A DNA stretch of 64,000 nt, taken from Limonium bicolor (Eukaryota > Streptophyta > Magnoliopsida > Caryophyllales > Plumbaginaceae). The stretch covers positions 148,544,982 to 148,608,981 of the forward strand of contig CM041781.1 of assembly GCA_023374045.1 (NCBI GenBank). Reading direction: 5' to 3'. Made by a program: the position numbers and the translations under genes. Numbering within the stretch: the stretch's first letter is position 1; each line of letters opens with the position of its first letter. The notes under the pieces are model-generated. The model worked only from the letters and a program-made list of their open reading frames with translations, searched no databases and had not been told where the DNA came from. Below are positions 33,914 to 45,348 of this stretch, piece by piece.

Positions 33914-34881
33914 AGAAATTTCATAAAATACTATTATATTTGGCTAATTCATAAACGAAAAATTGTGAAGTACTTGACAATGTAGTGAAAAATGATAATA
34001 ATATTCTTGATAGTTAACAAATTACTTTGTAAAAAAATTTCAAAAATTCACAAATTTTTTTAAATACTATAAAACCGTAAATAGTTATACACAACATTAA
34101 AAATAAGTATCAGTATATTAAAAATTGAAAAAAATAAAACAATTTTTTAAAAGAGAATAGCACTAAAATAATAATAAAGGAATATGATGAAGAGTTAGAG
34201 AAAGTAATAAAAAAAGAAGTAAATTAAATTACCATGTTACACTTGCAACTTTTCAACAATTATGAATTGATCTTATATTAGTTTTTTGTAAATTATCTCC
34301 TTTTTTTATCAATTTAAATAATTCATTAAAACAAAATATTTAAACTATTATAAGTAATATTATGTCTTAAAAATTTATATTCTATTTTATAGATAATTTT
34401 ATGGCACAATATTTTATGTTCACAATTTTATTATTTCTACAAGTAACATTAGTGAAATGACACCTAGAAAACAAAAAGGAACATAAGATAGAATATAAAC
34501 TAGTATGCTTTTTAAAATTATTTTAGTACTATTAAGTCTTTAAAAATCTATACTCTATTTAATGGTACTGAATACTTTAAAATAAATTCTAAGAATTGTT
34601 CAATTTTATTAAATATTTATGGTATGTTTAATATTTTTATAGTTATCTACATGTTTTATAGCATTTTGATTTTTTTAATTTTTAAACACCTGGTGGCATA
34701 TTATGAATTTTCAAAGTAATTTGTTAACTAGTAGGGGCATTTTTGTCTTTTTTTTCTACTGTCAACGATTATAGTAGCATGTCATGCACTTAAGGGAAAA
34801 TATAGTGGCGTTTCATAACTTTCTCTTTTTAGTGGCATTTCATGAATTAACCAAAAATATAGTCGTATTTTATGAAATTTC
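33914..34881. mobile_element. AT-rich MITE with long inverted repeats
   Basis: The first ~39 bp (33914-33952) and last ~40 bp (34842-34881) are imperfect inverted copies, beginning GAAATTTCATAAAATAC. A further inverted pair lies inside: TAGTTAACAAATTACTTT (about 34011-34028) and its complement (about 34713-34730). The interior is very AT-rich and non-coding. No target duplication was identified, so the superfamily is open. Confidence 0.7.
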
Positions 34882-35174
34882 CCTTAATAAAAAGATCAGA
34901 GGGTTTTGTTTGCTTGACATATTTGTGGATGTTTTATATGTAATAGTATATTATTGCAGAATAACGTAGGACTTACTTACATGGGAATCCAAGTGGATCC
35001 ATGTAGCTACTACCTCTTTATCTCAATTCGTGTTAGTGTTTTTGATAGTTTATTTACAGTAGTAAGATTATTTCTATCTGAGTCTTGCTTGGGTCCCACG
35101 TGGGCTTTACAGTCTCCTTTAGCATATTATTACAATATATAAAATAATCAAAATTAAAACAAAAGGGGATGTTT

Positions 35175-35283
35175 ATTTGGGGTAATCAGGTAAGAGAATC
35201 AAACTAATTTTGTTTCTTGGTGTTTGTTTAACCAGTTTTTTCTTATTTCTAGGAAAGGAGAAGAGAATGGGATTACCCCAAAT
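35175..35283. repeat. Short foldback repeat
   Basis: ATTTGGGGTAATC (35175-35187) and GATTACCCCAAAT (35271-35283) are perfect 13-bp inverted copies 83 bp apart. This may be a very small foldback element or the edge of a larger one. Confidence 0.55.
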
Positions 35284-35347
35284 TGCTCTAACTTGATTCC
35301 ACCTCATACTAGGCAACAATATTTCCTTCCCTGGTGCATCATGAATG

Positions 35348-35458
35348 TGACATATGACCATTGACTGATGACCAATGACTATTGACCGGTAGGCGTTGAC
35401 CAAAAATTTCATAATCGGCATCTGGTGGTCGTTGATCATTGACTAACGATGTTGACCG
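35348..35458. promoter_or_regulatory. Cluster of TGAC (W-box-like) motifs
   Basis: Nine TGAC cores occur in about 110 bp, five of them TTGACC or TTGACT, the core bound by WRKY transcription factors. No adjacent promoter is identified. It could equally be a degenerate short tandem repeat. Confidence 0.4.
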
Positions 35459-37701
35459 GTTATTCATTTCATTTTTCTCTGCATAAACAAACAATATGAA
35501 AAACCAAAGAGAATTCTTTCCATTCCTGAAATACCCCGGACTTAAATATGGTGATTAAATTATTCTAATATGGTATTTAGAGGCCTAGTGATGCATAAAG
35601 AGCTTTGGTGAAGAAAGTAAAACCAAAAGAAAAGAGAAAACGCTTAAAAAGCACAAAACGTAAAAACGTGTGTTACGCAACCATAGGAGAAATATGACCT
35701 CGACTAGGGTCCTATATGGATTCCTAAGACTTATTTATACACTAAGAACATGTGGGAACAATTCCCGAAGAAAACGAATCCATATAGTGGGTTAAAACAC
35801 AAATGAAGTCCTAAAGCACGTTTTCGAGAAAACCCGGAAATGTGACTTTAAACGGGTTAATGGACTTGTAAAAATTATAGTTGATCATATAACTATAATT
35901 AAACCTAAATGAAGGTCTAAGAACCATTAAAATTAAGTAAACGGAAAAAATCTGGAAAACGGGCCCGGTGGATGAATAGTGTCAAACCGGGGATTTAGGA
36001 GTGTTTCTTGCTAAAAGACTAAACTACCCATGCCTAAATATAAGGGGGCCGGTTTTTTGGGTGTGACTCACCCTTCTCTTTCAGCTAACTAGCTCTTTAT
36101 TAGTATAAGAGACAAAAAGAAAACTAATAAAGTAAAAAGGGGATAAGTACATACCTTTTCCTCTCTCTCCTCTCATTCTTTTCTCCTCCCAGCCGTCCCT
36201 CTTTCTCCCCAGCCAGTTTCTTTCTTCTTCTCCTTCCTGGAACGATAATGAAGCAGCTTCCATGGCTTCTTAAGCCTTCTTTTGCTTGCCCAAGTTGCTA
36301 CACAACTCCAAATAAAAAACCAAACATAGATTCTTCTTAGTTGAGTCAAGAGCTTTCTTCTCACCTTTCAAAATCTCCAATGGTTGAAGTTGACCTCCAT
36401 GGGTAGAGCACCATTTGAGAAGAGAACCCATTTTCTGGAGCTAGGATGTCTCCTCTTTGATTTAAGGTAAGAAAAACTCAAAGAAACTCATCTTTCCTCC
36501 ATTCCCTTATCTAGCCGATTTTGACTTCTCAAGATGAGTTATTTCTTCTTTGTATGAGCATTGATTCAAGCTCCAAAAGCTTAGTGGAAGCTCCCCTTTG
36601 ATTCATGACCAAAAGCTCATTTTAGGGTTTCAAAGGTAAATTCCCAATTCTTGTGCTTTTAGCACCTCCTTTGTATTCTAGATTAAATAATAATCCTAAG
36701 AGTGTGCTTAGTGCTTAATTCCCCCGTTTGGGTGTTGGCCTAGAGCTTTGGCAATGGTATTGCCCCCTTGTCCGATTTCAAACAAGAAAAGGAAGGAAGA
36801 GAAGTGAAAAGAGGAGCATCAAAGCTTAAGGTAAATAATCTACCTTAAAGACTACCCTTAATGCTATAGAAATTTTGGGATGGGAAATTAAAAGAATGAA
36901 CCCAAAAGAATTGTGCTGGAAATGTGTTAAATAGATATGAGAGAGAATTGTGGTTATGCCTAAAGAAATGGTGAAGTTGTTGTGTGGTTTAAGGGCCTAA
37001 GTGCCAAGAAATTTAAGGTTTATGCATTATATTGTGATTGATGAAATTTTAAGGAGATTTTGGATGAAATTGTGAGCTGGTAGAATCCATTATGGATTTG
37101 GTTAGTTGAATTGAGTATGAGGAGAAAAATTGTGCATTTGGGCATGCTAGAATTGTAGAGGAGCTATGGCAAAATTTTTGTAGAAACCTAAGGAGTTTAG
37201 GTGACTTTATGAGCTTGAAGAGCCTAAGGTTAACTAGGAGTTGATAGGGATTAATTTGGGTTAATTAATCCCCTTGAAGTGTTGGTTGGAGGATGGAATA
37301 GAGTTGTGCAAAAATCTGTAGCGAAAATGGTGTATGAGTGTCTTGGATTTGCTAGAGATGAACTAAGGTATAGAACTTGGAAAGTAGTGAATGAATTTGG
37401 GTAATAGAGATGAATATGCTAAGAAGGATTTGGAATGGTCATAATGGTTGAGAGCAAGATACAAACTGTCATGGGAATGTGGTAGTGCACTAGTGAGCAT
37501 AATGTGCAGAAAATGGGAGTGAAAGTTGTGAAATTGATCAAGAATTGAGTAGTGGGTTTGATCAATGGTTTAGGAAGGTTTAATGGGTGTTTATGGTGTT
37601 ATAACATGTTTGGAAACATGTAGGAAGGTTGGAAAAGAAATGGGCAAGAATTGATGTTGGAATTGAAATAGAAACTGTCAAATTTAGCAGCTTTTTAATA
37701 G

Positions 37702-37956
37702 GGTCCGGGACCTACTCCTTGGAAGTAGTCCCGGACCACAAGATAAAAATGGCCGAGAGTTGCAAGTATTACATGGTACGGGACCTAGGTCATGCATTAA
37801 GACCCGGACCATCCCTTGAAATCACCCGAGAGTAGCACCAGACGTTTGGTCTGGGACTTAGGATAGATACAAGGTCCCAGACCACTATGAAAACTCTCCC
37901 GAAAGTCATGTTCTGCGTTGGTCCGGGACTTAAGGGCAGGACCAGGTCCCGGACCA
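37702..37956. repeat. Four tandem GGTCCGGG hairpins in LTR C
   Basis: Modules at 37702-37737, 37774-37811, 37847-37884 and 37919-37956 repeat about every 72 bp. Each has arms of the type TGGTCCGGGAC/GTCCCGGACCA. In module 3 the left arm is TGGTCTGGGAC and the right arm GTCCCAGACCA, so the C:G pair has become T:A on both sides. Module 2 has one unpaired change. Spacers carry GGCCGAGAG or CCCGAGAG. Confidence 0.8.
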
Positions 37957-38355
37957 CCCCAAAATTGTTAACGTGAGTGTATAAATGACATTAAAGGATG
38001 GGGAATTGAATGGTAATGGTATTAAAAGACTATTAAGACTTGTTTGGTGACATGTAAAGGTCATTAGGAGTATGAACAAGTGTAAGATATAATGTGGAGT
38101 TAGAATTATAAGTTTAATGTTAATGACAACATTAGGAACTTATAATCACAAGTGATAATGAATGAGAAACCTTAAGATAAGGTGGATTGATAAAGATTAA
38201 GAAAGTATAAGAGACGATAAGTGTCGTAGGTAAATAATAAGTAGTCGAGGTTAATAAAGAAATTAACCGTTCGACTGAATGAATTATAGGAACGAGAACT
38301 AGTCGAAATGGCAGCCGGGACTAAGAGATCGTCATGTTAGGATAGCCATCATCAA

Positions 38356-38420
38356 GGTGACAGGTATAGTTTTCTTGCAATCCGTGTCCTGCTGAGTTAC
38401 ACTCGGCTTGTGTGCTGCTT
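38356..38420 (+). promoter_or_regulatory. Conserved LTR core block, element C
   Basis: GGTGACAGGTATAG, TTTTCTTGCAA, CCGTGTCCTGCTGAG and CGGCTTGTGTGC follow the same order as the minus-strand block in family A (2941-3010). Confidence 0.45.
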
Positions 38421-38943
38421 GTTCATGTGTGCCGACCTAACAAGATAAAAGCATGAAAATGTTTATTGCATTTGATATATGTATATCTCGATGCCTGTTG
38501 TATGTGCTAACCATCCTTGTTTGGGTGTGTGGTCTAACTGAGTGTTGTAGACCGACTCGTAATTGATTAATGTTTGGTTAGTGACTCATAGAAAGAGTCG
38601 AACCACAAAATAATTTAAATGTGGAAAACATAAAGAATTCTCAATTAGAGAACAATGATAAGTTCAACTTTACGAACTCACTTGAAATGTGAAAAGAGAT
38701 ATACGGGACTATTTAACTCCCTTTGATGGTTAGTCGACCTCCTATATGAGGATCCGACTCAATATGAGAAAACAACCAAAACTTCTAAGTAATGGAAGTA
38801 TAGGGGCGACCCTTAAATCGGTGAATATAATGACTTAGGAAGACCCCTAAGATTGTGAGTTGGCATCAAAAGAGATGTTCTGACTAATGTATATATTATT
38901 ACTAACCCTGAGAGTGGGTTAGGGGATTGCGAGTCACACGTGT

Positions 38944-39432
38944 AAGGAAGAGGAAACAACAGAGCGTTTGTTTCTGATTCCATGGTTGAACTCCCTTGTC
39001 AGGGGCCGTGAGCCACATGGTGGTGTTCCGTTAGGGCCGTGAGCCACGTAGTGGTGCCCGCTGGAGTAAGACTGGCAGAGCTTATCTGTCTAAAGAGATA
39101 AGCTGGGTATTATGGGTTAAGGAAGAGGAAATAAGAGGGAATGTTTCTGATTCCATGGTCGAACTCCTTTGTCAGGGGCCGGGCGTGAGCCATGTAGTGG
39201 TGCCCGTTGGAGTAAGTTGGCAGAGTTTGTCCGTCTAAAGAGATAAGCTGGGTATTATGGGTTAAGGAAGAGGAAATAAGAGGGAATGTTTCTGATTCCG
39301 TGGTCGAACTCCCTTGTCAGGGCCGTGAGCGCTGGTGGTGCCCGTTAGGGCCGTGAGCCACGTAGTGGTGCCCGTTGGAGTAAGACTGGAAGAGCTTATC
39401 CGTTTAAAGAGATAAGCTGAGTGTTATGGTTA
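38944..39432. repeat. Three-unit tandem repeat in LTR C
   Basis: Units start AAGGAAGAGG at 38944, 39119 and 39264 (about 175, 145 and 169 bp). Inside each is GGCCGTGAGCCACGTAGTGG, or a close variant, present twice in units 1 and 3 and once in unit 2. That makes a repeat within a repeat. The G-rich composition stands out from the AT-rich surroundings. Confidence 0.85.
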
Positions 39433-39560
39433 ATGATGTGATTATTAAAAGCCCAGTGAGTGGTGAGATCTATATGTGTCTCTGCCCGAAGGCCTAAGAG
39501 GCTTAACTTAAAATTATTCAAGAGTAGAATAATTGAGAAAAACTAGATCGAGACCGAGAG

Positions 39561-41163
39561 TGAAATACCCCTAACATTTAAATAATTAAATATAAGTAAA
39601 TAAATATAATTTGGGGAATTATAAATATTATTTGGGGATTATTAAACATTAAGAAAGCATATAAACACTTGGGCGTTAGAAACACACCTAAACTCCTTAA
39701 GGTCAAAAACGTGCGTTAAAGCCCGACCTTAAGTTAAACAAGTTATATAAGTCATAAAATTCACATGAAGTTAATCAAGGATCATTATATGACCCTTAGA
39801 ACACAGGACTTCATCTAAAACTGAGTGAAAATACAATATGCTCGGGAATTCCCTTAAAGGCCCTTAAGGCCCGAAAGTCCCGAAAATACATTATAGGATG
39901 AAGTAAAGCTATACACTTCATTCCAAATGCACCACAACACCTTATTAAATATATAAGATGAAGTTCTCAAGCTAAATTCTCAGTTAAACACAAAGTGCTA
40001 AGAGATGCCTTATGGGGGTCCCATAAACCCTCGGGAATGCCAGGAGGAGTGCCGAGGTGGCACGAACTCCTATAAAACTCATTCTTAGAGTTCCTAAAAT
40101 CATTATTAATCATTCTAAAGAGAATGCACGAGCTACTTCCTCAAAAATAAACAAAGTACTCGGACGAATTTCTTAACGCTCCTTTTTGCCCGGTTAGCCC
40201 GGGAGTTGTGTTTAGAGTTGATATAACCCCATATAACTCAATGTAACACCTTAAAATATTATTATTGACTATAAAAAATGTCAATAAACACTTGGAACTC
40301 ATAGCGACTAATTATTTTTCAGAAAATCCTTAAAGCACAAAAACGCACCTTCGGGTGTCACAAAAATGCGTTTTACGCAATTGCCTTGAAGTTTTTGAGT
40401 AGCCACGAGTTGATAATATTAAAAGGGGATAAATTGACCATCTAAATCAATTGTTTTAATTACTGAGTTCATAGTACAAGTGGGGGAGATTTTACCATCA
40501 AAAAGGTACCTAAAATCAGCATTTTTACCTTAAAACTTTCATCTTTTTCCATCATATAAATGTACTAAATAAATGCTGGAACCTATTACACATATTAGTA
40601 TGATCTTAGTACAATATAGTGTAACAAAAAACAAATGAAAAATCAATCCCATTTAGTCACTAATCCATGCGCCATTTAGGGTGATTTAAACAAGATTTTT
40701 GCCTTTAAATTGTCTAGTAGACATGATGACTCACCCTAGCATGTTCTATATGATAATGTAGAAAATTAAATCAGTTAATGGAGCCTTCATCCACCGTAGG
40801 ACCTGCTAGAAAACAAAGGAGATCAGTATAAGAAAAGCAATGAAATAAAATACACAAAAACAAGATTTACTTTACCACTTGTGTACTAGCTAGACTATGA
40901 TAATTGAGTAGCCTTGCTGTAACATGTGACTACCGATTATATTCAAGGGAAAGGAGCTCTGGTTGCCTAATATTAAATCAAAGAAAGACATAAACCTAAC
41001 TATACCACTAATTGCCTATAAACTACAAGTAATTAAGGCTGCTCACGTGCTCCATTGCCGCACACCTACAAGGAAGAAGACAATATTAGCATGATTGATC
41101 AAGCATGGAAAATGCTAAAGAAATGCATTACCTAATTACCTAGCAACATAGCATGATCTTATG
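39561..41163 (+). repeat. Element D 5' LTR, part 1
   Basis: It opens TGAAATACCCCTAACATTT, the same as 62269. It ends at TTATG (41159-41163), the target duplicated by element B. The ACGT motif CAAAAACGTGCGTTAAAGC lies near 39703. Confidence 0.85.
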
Positions 41164-41804
41164 TGTAACACCCCAACCGTTAATCTCGTCGTTACCTCTT
41201 AAACCAATATTAATTACTCCTACTCACGCAGCGAAACTCTAATTACAACGAGGGGTGAAACAACGCCGTTAGCCACCCATGTGGCTAACCAGGCCTTTCT
41301 TACATACCGTAGCGGTCTGATGAACTGGAACAACCGAATACACAATACAAATACTTTACTCAATTCATTTCTTACTATACCGAGTCTACAATATATGGTT
41401 GCCGACAACATATTCGGTCTTACACCTCTTTCAATACATAAGTAATTAAACCTAACTACCCATGCAAACCACCGTCCCCGTCCTACTCTCGAACGGTAAC
41501 ATCTTCGGTGTACCTGAAAAATAAAAACGTTGCCCCTAGGGGCTCAGCTTAAAGCTGCATATGAAATTCGCATACCCCGAGCGCTAACCGGGGTACGCCG
41601 ACAGCTTTGTCGGATATACATGGAGTTCATTTTAGTCAAACAACATGCATCATAGCAATTCAATGAGTACGTGTAATACTCGAGGAATCTACATCCAATC
41701 ACGGAACACAATTCCTAACTAACATAGCAAGGTTGTTAGTTGTATCTGTTACTCTTGGGCCTTGAGGGTTATACCTCACTATGCCTTGTTTACTTATTCA
41801 ATAC

Positions 41805-41970
41805 CTCACCCGCTCTCTCGGGTTACTTATTCATATCCACACCCATTCTCTTGGGCTACTCGTACCATACTCACCCACACTCTCGGGTTACTTATTCTCA
41901 TTATCTCACCCACACTCTTGGGTTATTTATACTCATTATCTCACCCACGCTCACGGGTTATTTATACTCA
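41805..41970. repeat. Five ~36-bp tandem units in LTR B
   Basis: Units of the form CTCACCCACACTCTCGGGTT plus TA-rich filler. The same array is in the other LTR copy (48915-49081). Open frames across it simply read the repeat. Confidence 0.8.
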
Positions 41971-42849
41971 AGCTCTTGTAGATTCTCGAGACGCTACAGG
42001 TCTCCTACGTCACGCCTTGTTACTTTAATACATACTTAGGCCAAAACCACATGGCTCTCGAGCATAGTCTTACTTCCCCGTTTTCGACCCTACTCCGGGT
42101 CTAGCATGGTGGGAAGGTTCAACTAGCTCACGGAACTCTCTCTTAGTTCCTATCTCTTTTTACTTAGGTCCGACTACTCTCGGACTACTCTCATTCCCAT
42201 ACACTCCTCTCTCGGAGTTTTAATAATATATATATATTAGTCTAGAAGCATCACTCTCGATGTTTCTAAGACTTAGAACGTTACTTAGTTCGGTTAATCT
42301 TAGGTTTTAAGAGTTACCCATACATTCCACTTACTCATACTTTCGGTTAATTTCTTAAATTGGTAAAATCCTCATATAGGAGGTTGACCGTGTCTCAAGG
42401 GAGCTACTAATCCCTTAGGTCTCTTTTACCCTTTTTACTAGTTCACATCTTCGAACTATCGTTAATCCTCTTGAGGGAGGTTCACTTATCTTCCCACTCT
42501 CATTAGTTTCGTGGGTTGTGTCATTATGGTTTACTAACCGTTATCGGGTAATTACTCAACCCGCACATCTCCTCACATTCTAGGGAGTTCGTATGTTTGC
42601 GTTATCGTTATACTTTAACGGATAGTTTGTGTGTTTGCCCATTTTCGTTATCATAAGCATCGACCCGATCTATGGGTCTCTAGCCAAACGTTACTCACTA
42701 GGAGTCGGTCTTTACTCTATGTTAGACCACACCGGCATACAAGTATGTTAGCTCATTCAACATACATCAAGACATACATAATCAAACAGGGATTATTTTC
42801 ATGCTTTAATCTTGATTAAGCCGGCACACAAACACACAAATCAACGTAA

Positions 42850-42896
42850 TTCGGTTAGCACGCGGAGTATGAGAAATCATACCTTTCACCGAGGTT
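42850..42896 (-). promoter_or_regulatory. Diverged LTR core block, element B
   Basis: Minus strand: CCTCGGTGAAAGGTATGATTT, followed by GTGCTAACCGAATTAC. The position and order match the core block in A and C. Confidence 0.35.
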
Positions 42897-43210
42897 TTTA
42901 CTTTTACCGTGTCATCTCACCATGCTCGGTTCACACACGATCCACTGATAACATTCAAATGTTTTATTAACATCAAAGCATTACGGTATGTAAAACTAAC
43001 ACTCCCGTACTTAACCCCGTTATCCCGTTTAACTTAGGTTTACTCATGTGTTCTTAAACTCACAACTTTCTCATTCACTTATCAAACTTGTTTACACTTC
43101 TTAGGACCTTTATTAGTCACCAAACAAGGCCTAAACTTCACCTAAAACCATTACCATTCATTTCCCCATCATCAGGACACTTTAAAATACATTCTGTCAC
43201 ATTTTTTGCA

Positions 43211-43393
43211 TGGTCCGGGTTTGTGTCCGGGTTTACAAACCCGGACCAAACACTGGAATCAGTTTCTGTCGCATTTTTCATGTGGTCCGGGTTTGTGTCC
43301 GGGTTTACAAACCCGGACCACCCCCCTGGGATGACCTTCTGCCATGTTTTTGCTATGGTCCGGGTTTGCGTACCGATTTGCAAACCCGGACCA
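43211..43393. repeat. Three perfect 14-bp hairpins in LTR B
   Basis: Modules 1 (43211-43248) and 2 (43283-43320): TGGTCCGGGTTTGT pairs perfectly with ACAAACCCGGACCA, loop 10 nt. Module 3 (43356-43393): TGGTCCGGGTTTGC pairs with GCAAACCCGGACCA, so the last T:A pair is C:G on both sides; the loop is again 10 nt but different in sequence. The other LTR copy has the same three at 50321-50358, 50393-50430 and 50465-50501, the last missing one base. Confidence 0.88.
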
Positions 43394-45320
43394 CCCCTGG
43401 AACCGACAAAATTTATAGTTTTTGACCTCTTTTCAACCCCTAATTCACACCCAATCTCTTCCTAATCATTCCACATGTAATCCAACATATTTTAACACCT
43501 TAGTCAAGCTCTTAACCTCCTTAAACCATGGACAACTTATCACTGAATTCATGCACAACACACTACACCATTTCCACTGTAATTTTCCTTTTGTTACAGA
43601 TCCTTGTTTCTTGCCTCTGATGCAGTTTTTAATCCTTTCTTTCTTATCATTATAACTCCACGCATCAATACACTCAAGCCCATACATTCCTAGGCAAATT
43701 TTGACAAGGTTTGTCTACATTCCTAAGCATTCTCCACACACTAATCAACTCACAAAACCAGTTTGCATCCCTGTTATTACAACATTAAAACCACTGCTAC
43801 ATCATGCTAAGTTCCCCTCTATATCACCTATGTACCAGTTAGCCTCAAGGCTTACTAACCATACTTAAACATCATTAAAACTTCTTCTTTTAACAAGCAA
43901 TATTGTAGTATCATAACTACACCATACATGGTCATTATTTACGTTCAAAAATATGTTACAGAGAACAAAACCATCTCAAGGTAAGTTCAATACCTTGTTA
44001 GTTTTCTGTTTTCCTTTCCTCTTCTTCCTCCTTCTCTGGTTCTCTCTTTCTCTTCTTGTTTCCACACAAACAGAGGGTATATATTGCTAACTACAATCGC
44101 ATTCCCATGCCACACAAAACAAGCTAGTTTAATACTCACGTTCCTCACAAGATTAATATTTCAAGAGCTTGTTTTTTTGGGTTTAGCATAGAAATTACCT
44201 TCAAGTGTCCAAATGGAGAGTTAGGCAATCAAAATGATGACGCTCCAGCACTCCTCAAAGGCAAGAAGAAACTGGCTGGACATGGGGAAAAATTCAACGT
44301 GGGCATTCTTGATTTTTTTACAAGAAAAGCTAGGAAAGGAGAGCTTTTGACTTTCTTTTTACCTTAAAGTATCTAGAAGATGAAGGAGATCCAAAAACAC
44401 TCCTTTAAGCTCCAAAACGGCCTACTTCCATGGAGATGAAGATGAAGGTTTCAAGCTTTTGAAGGGTGGAAAATGTTGCTCTCAACAAGAGGAATCCAAC
44501 GGTACAAATTTTATGCGATTTGGTGTTGTATCGAGTAAGTAAAGAGAGGATGAAGATGGCTGTTGTTGCTCTCTGATGAAATCGCAATGGGGGTTTACAG
44601 AGGAAGAAAATGTTACAGGGAAGAAGAAATCGTGACTGGCAAGAGAAATAGAGGTGAGAGAGTAGAATACCTCTTTTACTATTTGAACTTGTTTACTTTA
44701 TTTCTCTTGTCACTTAGTGTATTAGGAACAAGGGGGAGCTGCTAGTCAAAATAAAACGTGCCCCCCCCATTACAGCTCCAGTAACCGGCCACATATACAA
44801 ATTACAAGGGGGTTTAATTTTTACTTATCACATTTACACCCCACAACTTCCGGTTTTTACACTATTCATAAACCGGGTCCGTTTTTCGGATTTTTCTCGT
44901 TTCTTTATTTTTAATGGTTATTAAACTTCCATTAATACTTTATTATAGTTATTTAATCAACTATAATTTTTACGGGTCCAGTTGACCGCTTAAAGTCACG
45001 TTTTTGGGTTTTCTCGAAAAACGTGCTTTTATGCTTATTTAGCGTTTTAATCCATTATTTGGATCCGTTTTCTTCGGGAATCATTCCCGTACACTAATTA
45101 GGCCTAACTAAGCCTTAGGAATCCATCTCGGACCCTTACGAGATCATATATCTCTTATTTTCATTTAATGCGCATTTTAGCGTTTTTCGCTTTTCAAGCG
45201 TTTTCTCTTTACTTTTGGTTTTATTCTCTTTACCAATACTCTTTAGGCACCATTAGGCCTTTAATAATTTTATTAGAGTAATTAAATCACCATTATTAGG
45301 TCCGGGGTATTAAAATCTAC

Positions 45321-45348
45321 CCCCCTTAGGAACTTTGTCCTCAAAGTT
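45321..45348 (-). other. PPT and upstream hairpin, element B
   Basis: Minus strand: AACTTTG-AGGA-CAAAGTT, a perfect 7-bp stem, then CCTAAGGGGGG. Against family A (AACTTCG/CGAAGTT) the C:G pair is replaced by T:A on both sides. Confidence 0.75.

Larger units (their letters stand above)
34882..35526. other. Intergenic region before element C
   Basis: No gene seen. It holds a foldback (35175-35283) and a TGAC-rich cluster (35348-35458), listed separately. Confidence 0.5.
35527..39560 (+). repeat. LTR of element C, interrupted by element D
   Basis: It opens TGAAATACCCCGGAC with no polypurine tract before it, so this is the 5' LTR start of a plus-strand element. Landmarks shared with family A appear in the same order: AAAGCACGTTTTCGAGAAAA (35813-35832), the stretch around 36990-37025, the hairpin cassette (37702-37956) and the core block (38356-38420). 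More than 4.0 kb is present. The rest, and all internal sequence, must lie beyond element D, outside the window. Confidence 0.75.
41164..45312 (-). repeat. Element B LTR, complete copy
   Basis: 4149 bp, TG...TA in this copy; the other copy ends CA, so one base has changed. It contains five tandem ~36-bp units (41805-41970), three hairpins (43211-43393) and the ACGT motif near 45016-45030. Confidence 0.85.

Noticed and set aside
41740..42039. Overlapping ORFs over the 36-bp repeats, repeated at 48853-49357
   Set aside because: They translate a tandem repeat in several frames and are not kept in frame between copies.
43088..43465. 125-codon ORF across the LTR B hairpins, and the similar one at 50160-50621
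   Set aside because: The frame just reads the palindromic repeats in both strands, the frames differ between the two LTR copies, and no domain is visible.
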